In this document: piece by piece, positions 17,948 to 25,852 of the stretch | Numbering within the stretch: the first letter of the stretch is position 1 | Layout of the letters: every line of letters begins with the position of its first letter | NCBI GenBank assembly: GCA_023446155.1 | Contig: JAEXIT010000011.1 | Span: 1 to 64,000 of the forward strand | DNA from: Bacteroidota bacterium | GTDB lineage: Bacteria > Bacteroidota > Bacteroidia > Flavobacteriales > Flavobacteriaceae | DNA length: 64,000 nt | Direction: 5' to 3' | Translations under genes and position numbers: made by a program | The notes under the pieces: generated by a model | The model's database searches: none | Told to the model about the DNA's origin: nothing | What the model saw: only the letters and a program-made list of their open reading frames with translations

Positions 17948-19033
17948 TTACTCCTGTAATTTATCGGTCAGATACAGATAGGATTGTATTGAATGATGTA
18001 CAAAAACATTGGTATCACTGTCCGGATATTGGGTGTAATACAAACGGTCGGGATATAAAACGGTTGTCGTACCGGTACGAACATAATAATTGGATTCAAA
18101 ATAGTCCGGTGCTTTAAAACCGACTAATGTTTTTACAACGAATTTCGATGCGACCTTACCAAGGTATTTTTGGTAACGTCGCATCGCTTTTTTATTGTGT
18201 TTGGTCAGCTGATTGTAAATGTGTTTTAACGCGAGGTTGGTTGGGAACTTTTGTTTCCGAATCATTTTTTTTGCATTCTTAAACGGATTGGTGACGTTAA
18301 AATCGGTTAGTGTCTGAATCGATACCGGAACTTCCGGAACCCAGTCAGCTGCATTGACAACCGTTTGTGACCATCCGATTTGTCGCGAGGCTTCATATTC
18401 GTAAGCAAAAGGCAGGTTTCCCGGTTTGGGCGCAGCGCTACAATAGGTTTTAAAATGGAGATCCGCCGGGAGTACGCCGGTTTTCTGATAATATAACAGT
18501 TGTGCCGTGATGAGGTAACTGATGCCGCCACCCTGACTATGGCCGAAAATAATAAAATCGCGGATGCCTTTTGTATACTGTTGCCATACGATCGGAATAA
18601 TATCCTGAATCAGAAAAGCACTGGCAACGCTCCAGCCCACGTGAACAGCAGCCCGCGGATCGTCGGCAAAATGGTATTCGAATGTTGTGGAATCGTTTAA
18701 TTGTAATTTCCCTTTGGCGGGAATCATCGCCGCATAAAAATTGGCCAGCCAGCTGACTTCACTCGGCGTGGTTCCGCGAATGCTGATCACATTAATACCA
18801 TACGGATCTTCATACAATTCCCAACGGTTTACCAATCCCATTTCTTCCGATCGGTAGGTTCTTTTAAAACGGGTGCTTTCGGGAATTCCTTTATAATGGG
18901 TACTGTCGCTCCAACGGGAATAGGCGTAGAGTAGTTCGGTGTATTCCGATTTGTCAAAGCCGGGTTGTAATTTCTGAGCGAAAAGTGTGTGGCAAGCCAG
19001 AATTGCGAGTAGGGTGTATAAAATCCGTTTCAT
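17948..19033 (-). CDS. Secreted class 3-type lipase/esterase
   Basis: An alpha/beta-hydrolase of 361 residues with a signal peptide (cleavage near LFAQ, residue 20). The nucleophile elbow GHSQG is at 164-168 with Ser166. Upstream, ISIRGTTPSEVSWLANF forms the oxyanion-hole region of the lipase class 3 family. The substrate is unknown. It overlaps nothing and is convergent with pyrF, only three bases apart. Confidence 0.82.
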   Translation of the reverse strand: MKRILYTLLAILACHTLFAQKLQPGFDKSEYTELLYAYSRWSDSTHYKGIPESTRFKRTYRSEEMGLVNRWELYEDPYGINVISIRGTTPSEVSWLANFYAAMIPAKGKLQLNDSTTFEYHFADDPRAAVHVGWSVASAFLIQDIIPIVWQQYTKGIRDFIIFGHSQGGGISYLITAQLLYYQKTGVLPADLHFKTYCSAAPKPGNLPFAYEYEASRQIGWSQTVVNAADWVPEVPVSIQTLTDFNVTNPFKNAKKMIRKQKFPTNLALKHIYNQLTKHNKKAMRRYQKYLGKVASKFVVKTLVGFKAPDYFESNYYVRTGTTTVLYPDRLYYTQYPDSDTNVFVHHSIQSYLYLTDKLQE

Positions 19034-19070
19034 TCTGTTCTGATTTTACCTACTAAGATACGGCTTTTTG

Positions 19071-19078
19071 TATTTTTG
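19071..19078 (+). promoter_or_regulatory. -7 promoter box very close to a start codon
   Basis: TATTTTTG ends five bases before the chosen ATG at 19083, so the transcript may be leaderless or nearly so. Confidence 0.4.
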
Positions 19079-19082
19079 TAAA

Positions 19083-19880
19083 ATGAAATCGCTTACAGAT
19101 CAAATGGGAACGTTGCATACGTTCGAACAAACACCGGTACGAATTGTCTCGTTGGTACCGTCGCAAACGGAATTACTTTTTGACTTGGGATTGGAGGAAC
19201 AACTCGTCGGGATAACCAAGTTTTGTATTCATCCGTACCATCTTAAATCGACCAAAAAAATTATTGGCGGAACGAAAAAGGTGCATTACGAAAAAATACG
19301 CCTGTTGGCTCCGGATATTATTATCGCGAATAAGGAAGAAAATACGGCGGAGATTGTAGCTGAATTGTCTAAAATTTGTCCGGTATGGGTGACGAATATT
19401 ATTACAATAGAAGATAACCTGCAAATGATCGCCGACTTTGGTCAGTTGTTTAACAAACGTACCGATGCTCAAAAATGGATCGATAAGACGCGTTATGCCT
19501 ATGAGGATTTTAAACGTTTTATAGCGGATAAACCCGAAAAGAAAGTGGCTTATTTTATCTGGCGGGATCCATATATGGCCGCAGGATCGGACAATTTTAT
19601 CAACGAATTACTAAAACTAAATCACTTTAAAAATATCTACGATACTAAAGGACGTTATCCGGAAGTGGAATTGAAAAAAATCCGACTGGAAGGCGATCCG
19701 GATCTGGTTTTCCTTTCGTCCGAACCGTATCCGTTTAAAGACGAACACGCTTTTGAAATCGGACGTTTTACGCATCACGCCAAAACCGTTTTTGTGGATG
19801 GGGAAATGTTTTCCTGGTATGGCAGCCGACTGGTAAAGGCATTTGACTATTTTAAACAACTGCATCAGCGTATTGCTTAA
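19083..19880 (+). CDS. Periplasmic-binding-like metal/cobalamin receptor without signal peptide
   Basis: The ATG at 19083 (MKSLTDQMGTLHTF) gives 265 residues. The fold is that of helical-backbone metal receptors (BtuF/FepB type): RIVSLVPSQTELLFDLGLE at the N-terminus, IIGGTKKVHYEKIRLLAPDIII in the first lobe and YFIWRDPYMAAGSDNFINELL in the second. No signal peptide or lipobox is visible, and no permease or ATPase gene lies nearby. It may be cytosolic or use a partner elsewhere. The ligand is unknown. Confidence 0.8.
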   Translation: MKSLTDQMGTLHTFEQTPVRIVSLVPSQTELLFDLGLEEQLVGITKFCIHPYHLKSTKKIIGGTKKVHYEKIRLLAPDIIIANKEENTAEIVAELSKICPVWVTNIITIEDNLQMIADFGQLFNKRTDAQKWIDKTRYAYEDFKRFIADKPEKKVAYFIWRDPYMAAGSDNFINELLKLNHFKNIYDTKGRYPEVELKKIRLEGDPDLVFLSSEPYPFKDEHAFEIGRFTHHAKTVFVDGEMFSWYGSRLVKAFDYFKQLHQRIA

Positions 19881-19921
19881 AATTTAAATGTCCATTTTAG
19901 AAAGAGCAGACCGTTAAAAAT

Positions 19922-19950
19922 AAAAAGGCTTTTCAATGAAAAGCCTTTTT
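19922..19950. terminator. Bidirectional terminator
   Basis: AAAAAGGCTTTTC and its exact complement around a three-base loop, with a T-rich tail. Confidence 0.85.
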
Positions 19951-19955
19951 ATTTT

Positions 19956-21860
19956 TTATTTTTTGACGATTTTAGCCATATAACGATTTCCAGAATCGGC
20001 AATAATTTGAATCGAATAGATTCCTTTTGGCAGATCTCCTATCCAAATAGATTCCGTTTTGCCGGTTGTTTTTATCAGACGACCATCGGTAGTATAAAAA
20101 CGGCTTTCTTTTATGGTATTTCCATTCAAATGGACTGTGATATAATTTTCAGCCGGATTTGGGTATAATGTAAGATTTCTCATTTCTTTTGCCGGGTCTT
20201 TTAGCGATAATGTTTTGACACGTTCTCTGACCAGTTTAATATCGTCTAAAAATAATTTGAGATTCGCTTTATCGGTCGCCATTTCGAAAGTAAACCGTAA
20301 CGTTTGGCCCTTATAGGCAGACAAATCTATTTCGATTTCATGGTTGGGACTAAATTCTCCATTAAAGTCGGTATCTCCGTCGGAAATAATAGTAACCAGT
20401 GTATAAGTAGCAATGACCTTCCCAGAGTCCGTAACCGCTCTTGCATCTGCCTCATTTTCACGTTTTGTTATGCGGACTTTGAATGTTGATAATTCCAGGT
20501 TGTCGTTATTACTTTTATTAGCGGTGATCTTGAATCTAAGTTTTGTATTTTCTTCAATCTGTTGTTCCGGAGTTGCAACGCTGGAGGTTTTATAGGTTTC
20601 CGAACTTTCGAGAAGAATAAAATTATTGATGTCGTCAAATCGTGCTATTGCACTTCCCGGATTATTATCCCATCCTTGAGGAAACTGGTTTGAAGTCCCT
20701 TGTGGCGCAACCGATATGTTTTGAAAATCTTCATTCTGATAAATATCACCTTCTGATTGATTCGATGAGGTCGTTTTTTGTACCAATTCGATATTGTCCA
20801 AACACATTTTTAAATGAAGCTTTATCGTTTTTAATTCGAATCGCAGTTTCAGTTGTTGACCGGCATAGGCAGATAGGTCTATTTTCTTTTCGTATCGGAT
20901 ACCGGAACCTCCTGAAAAATAACCTTTTTGAATATCACTAAGATTAAACTCCTGAATAACTTCTTCTTCGGAGCCATTTATTTTTTTAATTTTTAATGTT
21001 CCAATATTTCGACTGGTAATTCTGCTAACGAGTGCAACTCTAAATTTTAAGGTTGTATTTTCTCTAATTAATAAATCCGGCATGTTTACAGAGAAACCTT
21101 TTTTCGGTGAAAAACTCAATAGAGCAAGAAATTGATTATCACCCCGGCCACGTTCGATGTTTATATTGCCGTTACCACGATGCCATCCCTGTGGTAAATC
21201 CGCTGTCTTGGTTGTCGTATTTTCATCATAAGGAATAGTAAAACTTTGAAAGTCCTCAGTATAATAGGTAACTTCACCGGTAGAGGTCGTATTTTCTCGA
21301 ACTAATTGTATATCATCCAAAAATACCGTTGTAGCTGAATTAACGGCATTACCCTGAGGAAAGATTTCAAATTGTAGTTTTAGGTTTTGACCTGCATATG
21401 CCGACATTTCTACTTCTTTTTCATAGGAGGTATCCAAATTACCGGAATGATTTGCTGTCAAAATATCACCATAATAATGGGCAATTACTTTTTTTTCGAC
21501 CTCTTTCACGATTCTTATTTTCACGATCATGTTATACGGATCGGTGGTAGCAATCTTAAATTTCAGTTTTGTATTTTCTTTAATCGATAGCTCCGGTGTC
21601 TCAATACCACATTTTGAAACCGGATTATTAATCGTTATAAACTGGTTGATACCGTCTGTTCTTGTTACATCTATTGCAACAGTCGAATGAAGTGGATCAT
21701 AAACAGTCCATCCCTGTGGTAATGTACCGGCAGAAGTACTGTTTTGAGAAACGGATAAACCCTGAAAATCTTCATTAAAATAAATCGCTTGCTCCTGAGC
21801 CATTGCGGTATTAAAAACGAAAATGAGAGTAATAACAAAAAAGTGTATTATTTTATTCAT
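19956..21860 (-). CDS. T9SS-secreted protein with three repeated adhesin-like domains
   Basis: A 634-residue secreted protein: signal peptide (to about AMAQ), three tandem repeats and a C-terminal T9SS sorting domain. Each repeat opens with a similar block (YFNEDFQGLS, YYTEDFQSFT, YQNEDFQNIS) followed by PQGW. Each closes with a run like YAGQNLKLQFEI and LDDIQLVRE. This is the choice-of-anchor/cleaved-adhesin type of beta-sandwich. The sorting domain starts near NLTLYPNPAENYITV. The role is probably adhesion or carbohydrate binding at the cell surface. Confidence 0.82.
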   Translation of the reverse strand: MNKIIHFFVITLIFVFNTAMAQEQAIYFNEDFQGLSVSQNSTSAGTLPQGWTVYDPLHSTVAIDVTRTDGINQFITINNPVSKCGIETPELSIKENTKLKFKIATTDPYNMIVKIRIVKEVEKKVIAHYYGDILTANHSGNLDTSYEKEVEMSAYAGQNLKLQFEIFPQGNAVNSATTVFLDDIQLVRENTTSTGEVTYYTEDFQSFTIPYDENTTTKTADLPQGWHRGNGNINIERGRGDNQFLALLSFSPKKGFSVNMPDLLIRENTTLKFRVALVSRITSRNIGTLKIKKINGSEEEVIQEFNLSDIQKGYFSGGSGIRYEKKIDLSAYAGQQLKLRFELKTIKLHLKMCLDNIELVQKTTSSNQSEGDIYQNEDFQNISVAPQGTSNQFPQGWDNNPGSAIARFDDINNFILLESSETYKTSSVATPEQQIEENTKLRFKITANKSNNDNLELSTFKVRITKRENEADARAVTDSGKVIATYTLVTIISDGDTDFNGEFSPNHEIEIDLSAYKGQTLRFTFEMATDKANLKLFLDDIKLVRERVKTLSLKDPAKEMRNLTLYPNPAENYITVHLNGNTIKESRFYTTDGRLIKTTGKTESIWIGDLPKGIYSIQIIADSGNRYMAKIVKK

Positions 21861-21992
21861 CGTAAATAAAAATTAAGTTTATGCAGGAGCAATTTATTTA
21901 AGGATCGGAAAACTCAGATTAATTTGACTGTTTTAGACATAGGATTGTTGTTTAAGTATTGTAATTTTTATACAATTGTTGACGAGCTATTA

Positions 21993-22026
21993 AAAAGGGC
22001 CGTCTTTATATAAAGACGGCCCTTTT
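21993..22026. terminator. Terminator after the Asp-rich lipoprotein gene
   Basis: AAAAGGGCCGTCTTTA pairs with TAAAGACGGCCCTTTT around a 2-base loop. It closes the leftward operon. Confidence 0.8.
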
Positions 22027-22049
22027 CTTGAGACACTAAAAATTCCGGA

Positions 22050-22661
22050 TTACTGTCTTTTGAACACATATTTTTTAGTCACCGAAATACCGTTTACGTT
22101 TACGGCAGTTTCATAGTAAAACTTGTTACCATTGTCGGTGAAAATAATGTTTTTGGTATCGATCGCATTCGAACTCGTTAGGCTGTACAGGTTGTTACCT
22201 GGGTTTGTCCAGTAACCGATTACCGTTTCCGATAATACACACGTTCCGGTACCACCGTTTCCACCGTGATCATCGTCGTCATCGTCATCGGTTGTTCCGC
22301 CACCGTTTCCAGGGTTTGGATTTACCGGCCCGTGATCGTCATCATCGTCGTCGTCATCGTTGCTTCCTCCGCTGTGATCATCGTCATCGTCGTCATCACC
22401 ACCTTTTTGAAACGTCGAATCGTCAAAACGACCACCGTTCGAATACATTTCATGGGTAAATTGTTGTTCCCCGAAAATATAGGTTTCCTGTAGGTTACAG
22501 TTGTTTAAGGTTACCAGCTGGTTGTTGCTGTATTCCTCTACTAATTTCCAGGTTCCGATTACAGGGTTGCTCTGTAATATAACGGTATCCTCGTCTTTAT
22601 TACAGCCAATGAATACGATCGTAAGGACCAGGGTTAGCATTAAAAATAGTTTTTTACTCAT
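22050..22661 (-). CDS. Lipocalin-like lipoprotein with three Asp-rich blocks
   Basis: A 203-residue lipoprotein with signal peptide and lipobox FIGC (Cys20). A lipocalin-like start (VIGTWKLVEEYSNNQ) follows. The middle (about 86-137) is an insert of Gly/Asn/Pro spacers and three acidic blocks: seven Asp then His (89-96), eight Asp then His (102-110), seven Asp then His (125-132). The second half of the domain resumes with CVLSETVIGYW. GAC and GAT codons are mixed within the blocks. The blocks could bind Ca2+ or other cations. It is the last gene of the flavin operon, 52 bases after the DUF3570 gene. Confidence 0.75.
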   Translation of the reverse strand: MSKKLFLMLTLVLTIVFIGCNKDEDTVILQSNPVIGTWKLVEEYSNNQLVTLNNCNLQETYIFGEQQFTHEMYSNGGRFDDSTFQKGGDDDDDDDHSGGSNDDDDDDDDHGPVNPNPGNGGGTTDDDDDDDHGGNGGTGTCVLSETVIGYWTNPGNNLYSLTSSNAIDTKNIIFTDNGNKFYYETAVNVNGISVTKKYVFKRQ

Positions 22662-22713
22662 AATGGATTAAGGTTAAAAATTAAAATATAATTGTTTATT
22701 GATCAATAATTAT

Positions 22714-24210
22714 TTACTGGACAAATTTGATTCCGAGGCTGATGATATCCGCTTTTAAAGCATCACTTCTTTCGTAACGTTGGTAGCGCAAATCGATATT
22801 TTTCAGACCGAAATGCAGAATACGCGTGTTGGTAAGCAGATCGGTATAACTCAATCCGAAACCATACTGATGACTGTCGAAGGACGAAAGGTCATAATCG
22901 GATGTATAATAGCGCTCGTAGGAATAATGTTTTTCAAAGGGTGCGAAATAGCGGACACCTTTTTGGGTGTAAAAACGATACATGGGCAAAAGGGTAAAAT
23001 GTTCCGAAATACGATACGGAATTTCGATACTGGCAGTATGGGCAGACAATCCCCAATCGTCGGCATAAAAACGGTAATAACTGCGCACAACAAATTGTTC
23101 GTTGATATAATAGTTCATCCGTGCGCCAACCGGAATTTTAAAGCGCGTTCCCGGTAGGCGTTCTACGTCATCCGATAAACGGAATACACCGATGTTCCCG
23201 GGTTTGTCGTAAATCGGGATATAACGCGGCTGACCAATATAGTAGTTGGCTTTGTCGGCAAAATAAATACGATGGTACGGTGTCGATAGTAAGCCTTCCT
23301 GATACAAGACGTCCATAAATAAGGAAACTTGTAAACGTTTGGTCAATACTTGCGATAATCCTAACGAAAAGGAATACGAATTCCGGTTTTCATTGGAAAA
23401 CTCCTGAAAGGCTTTCGGTAAATAATTGGTCGATTGTTGTCCGTATTCGTCCAAAATCGTCACACCCTGGAAATAACCGAAACCTTGAAAATTCAGTCCG
23501 TAAAGGGCATATTCGTGCAATTCGGTCGGATAAATCGCATCCCATTTGTCAAAATAAGCACTGGCTTTTACGCTGATTTCGGTGTTTTTGTCGTTAAACA
23601 ATTTGGCAACACCAGCGCCTACTCCAAACGATTGGTAGTCGTATTCTTTGGAAACACTACTGTTAATATTCCAGATTGTATTTCGATTGTCCGAACTATG
23701 ACTATAACTGGCCGACAATGTTTTTAAAACATCCTTGCGGGAAGCTCCCGTCGATTCTACCCACGGGCTTCCATAGGGCGCCGGAGTAGTGGTAGTAGTA
23801 TAATAATCGTCGTCATCTTTGCTGTAAAGTCCGGTTGGATTCATACCTCGGGATGCTCCGGTATTGTTATTGTTGTTCGTTGTGGTTGTATACGATCCGT
23901 CGGTTACAAACGGGTTGATGTTACTGGACGAAGCCGACGTATAGGCCGAAAAACCGGCATCGATGGTTAACACATCGTCGTCATTCAACGGGATGGTCAA
24001 TACGATATTGGAGGTGTAATCTTTTAATTTTTCGGTTCCAACACCACCGCCAACAGCCGAATGTTTTCCATCCTGTTGGTAGTAACTTCCCAAAAATTCG
24101 ATCTCGGTTGATTCGAGTACCCGTTTCTTATAGGACGTAGCGTTTTCGTCTTCCTGAGCACTTACAACAGAGCAACAGAAAAGACCGGTATAAAAAAGTA
24201 ATTTTTTCAT
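22714..24210 (-). CDS. DUF3570 outer-membrane barrel protein, candidate flavin carrier
   Basis: A 498-residue protein with a signal peptide (to about VSAQ, residue 19) and many amphipathic aromatic strands, as in an outer-membrane beta-barrel. Residues 91-94 read TSAS, and 117-120 and 154-157 both read TGAS, close to the [S/T]GA[T/S] core where ApbE enzymes attach FMN. A low-complexity stretch (T, N and D runs, about 107-142) links two of them. It follows the DUF4266 gene by three bases in an operon with ApbE and thioredoxin. DUF3570 has no established function; FMN attachment is my inference. Confidence 0.8.
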   Translation of the reverse strand: MKKLLFYTGLFCCSVVSAQEDENATSYKKRVLESTEIEFLGSYYQQDGKHSAVGGGVGTEKLKDYTSNIVLTIPLNDDDVLTIDAGFSAYTSASSSNINPFVTDGSYTTTTNNNNNTGASRGMNPTGLYSKDDDDYYTTTTTPAPYGSPWVESTGASRKDVLKTLSASYSHSSDNRNTIWNINSSVSKEYDYQSFGVGAGVAKLFNDKNTEISVKASAYFDKWDAIYPTELHEYALYGLNFQGFGYFQGVTILDEYGQQSTNYLPKAFQEFSNENRNSYSFSLGLSQVLTKRLQVSLFMDVLYQEGLLSTPYHRIYFADKANYYIGQPRYIPIYDKPGNIGVFRLSDDVERLPGTRFKIPVGARMNYYINEQFVVRSYYRFYADDWGLSAHTASIEIPYRISEHFTLLPMYRFYTQKGVRYFAPFEKHYSYERYYTSDYDLSSFDSHQYGFGLSYTDLLTNTRILHFGLKNIDLRYQRYERSDALKADIISLGIKFVQ

Positions 24211-24213
24211 GGT

Positions 24214-24420
24214 TTAATTGCAGCCACAGCCTCCTCCTGTTTTGCCGCCATTGGCGCCCGAAGCACCTTCGCGGTAAATTTGAAAATTGGTCTCATAGCG
24301 TTCCGACGATCGCGCCGATAGTTTCATATCGGGATCGTTAATGTTTTGTTTTTCGTATTCTTTTACGGAGTTACAGGAAAAAAGGAGAAAACACCCTAAA
24401 AGGAGTAATGCGGGTTTCAT
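24214..24420 (-). CDS. DUF4266 small Cys-rich lipoprotein
   Basis: A 68-residue lipoprotein with lipobox LFSC (Cys16). The tail is glycine-rich and ends in GGGCGCN, with two further cysteines at 65 and 67. The start codon directly abuts the apbE stop. DUF4266 proteins regularly travel with DUF3570 and ApbE genes. The C-terminal CGC pair could bind a metal, form a disulfide served by the thioredoxin of the same operon, or anchor a modification. No biochemical role is known to me. Confidence 0.85.
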   Translation of the reverse strand: MKPALLLLGCFLLFSCNSVKEYEKQNINDPDMKLSARSSERYETNFQIYREGASGANGGKTGGGCGCN

Positions 24421-25413
24421 TTAGTTGGTCTTTTTTAATTTTTTATGATCAATGTTTTTGGAGTAGAAAATTTTGCCGCTGTCGGTTACAATAACCACGC
24501 TGATCTGAGGAATCTGGTTGATGAGGTCCATGCCAACTTCCTGGCCGAGCACCATAACGGAGGTCGAGATACCATTGGCCATTTCGGCGCTTTTGGCAAA
24601 AACCGTAACACTCGATAAGCCGCTGGCCGGATAGCCTGTTCGGGGATCAATAATATGAGAATATCGTTTTTTATCGATTTCAATATATTTTTCATAACTA
24701 CCGGAGGTAACTACCGCACCGTCGGTTAGTGGGAAAACTGCAAAAACGCGTGCTTTGTTTTTTGGATTGGTAATCCCGATGGTCCATTCTTTGCCATCCG
24801 GTTGTTTTCCCCAGGTGTTCATATCGCCAGATGCATTGATGATTCCGGCTACGACGCCTTTTTCCATCATAAGCTCCTTGGTTTTATCGGCGGCATAGCC
24901 TTTCCCGATCGATCCGAAACCGATTTTCATTCCCGGTAATTTCAGGAAAATCGTACGGTGTTCTTTGTCGAGGATGATATTTTGGTAGCCAATCTTTTTT
25001 ACGGATTCTTTTACGTCTTCCGGCGAAGGCAATACGGTCATACTACCGTCGTATTTCCAGATTTTATCGGCGGCGGCAAAGCTGATATCAAAAGCACCAT
25101 CGGTTAGTTTGGAAAAACCAATCGCGCGTTGTGTCAGATCAAAAAGCTCCTGATCTACGACAACCGGACGGATTCCGGCATTCCGGTTGATTTCCGATAC
25201 CTGCGTTTGTGGCATCCATTCCGAAATGAGGTTTTCGATACGGGTGATTTCGGCCACAGCGGTGTCGATATAAGCATTCGCTGTTGGAATATCTTTTGCC
25301 ACTATCGTGATGTCAAAACGGCTTCCCATTAGTTTAACCACCCTTTTGTGCGCTACTTGTGCGTTAAGGGCGATACTGCTTGTTAGGAATGCGATCAGGA
25401 GAAAGCGTTTCAT
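24421..25413 (-). CDS. apbE: FAD:protein FMN transferase ApbE
   Basis: Transfers FMN from FAD to a Ser or Thr side chain of exported proteins. The 330-residue enzyme has a signal peptide (to about LNAQ, residue 19), so it acts in the periplasm. Conserved blocks are MGSRFDITIVA, the GSIGKGYAADKTKE loop and HIIDPRTGYPASG. Its start overlaps the thioredoxin stop as ATGA, so translation is probably coupled. The neighbouring DUF3570 and DUF4266 products are the natural substrate candidates; no NqrB/C or RnfG gene is in this window. Confidence 0.93.
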   Translation of the reverse strand: MKRFLLIAFLTSSIALNAQVAHKRVVKLMGSRFDITIVAKDIPTANAYIDTAVAEITRIENLISEWMPQTQVSEINRNAGIRPVVVDQELFDLTQRAIGFSKLTDGAFDISFAAADKIWKYDGSMTVLPSPEDVKESVKKIGYQNIILDKEHRTIFLKLPGMKIGFGSIGKGYAADKTKELMMEKGVVAGIINASGDMNTWGKQPDGKEWTIGITNPKNKARVFAVFPLTDGAVVTSGSYEKYIEIDKKRYSHIIDPRTGYPASGLSSVTVFAKSAEMANGISTSVMVLGQEVGMDLINQIPQISVVIVTDSGKIFYSKNIDHKKLKKTN

Positions 25414-25847
25414 ATTTTCTTTTCTAAAGTGTGTAATAATTCGATATAAGCCGTAGGGCTGATGTTTTTATATCCGGTTTTGCCTAATACTTTTCCGTTT
25501 TTGTCTAATATAACCACTAGTGGAAAATGGCCTTCCTTATTGTATTGTTCGGCCAGATGATTGTTTTGGTTCTTTTGGTTTTCCGATAGACTGTTGGTTT
25601 TCTTTTTTGGAAAATCGGCTTTTACAAGGATCCAGTTTTTATTCGCTTCGGTTTTAAATTCTTCCGAACTCCAGATGGTTTTGTCGAGTTTGATACAAGG
25701 TGCACACCAGTCGGAACCGGAGAAAACGAGTACGATATTTTTGTTTTCGGCTACGGCATTTTTTTTGCCGTTTTCAAAATCGTTTTCCCAATGTTGGGCA
25801 TACGTAAAGGTACTGATTAGGAGTAAAAATAAATAGTGGCTTTTCAT
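25410..25847 (-). CDS. Secreted thioredoxin-like protein
   Basis: A 145-residue thioredoxin-fold protein with a signal peptide (to about TYAQ, residue 18) and active site SDWCAPC (Cys48 and Cys51). The charged middle (FPKKKTNSLSENQK) and the PLVVILDKNGKVLGKTGY end fit periplasmic thiol-disulfide proteins. It lies five bases after the GEVED gene and overlaps apbE by four. It may keep the C-terminal cysteines of the DUF4266 lipoprotein reduced. Confidence 0.88.
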   Translation of the reverse strand: MKSHYLFLLLISTFTYAQHWENDFENGKKNAVAENKNIVLVFSGSDWCAPCIKLDKTIWSSEEFKTEANKNWILVKADFPKKKTNSLSENQKNQNNHLAEQYNKEGHFPLVVILDKNGKVLGKTGYKNISPTAYIELLHTLEKKI

Positions 25848-25852
25848 ACGGG

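Noticed and set aside
22205..22493. Plus-strand frames rich in His, Arg and Ile opposite the Asp-rich lipoprotein gene
   Set aside because: They are mirror images of GAT/GAC codon runs; no promoter or start region supports them and the minus-strand gene has a clear lipobox and domain.
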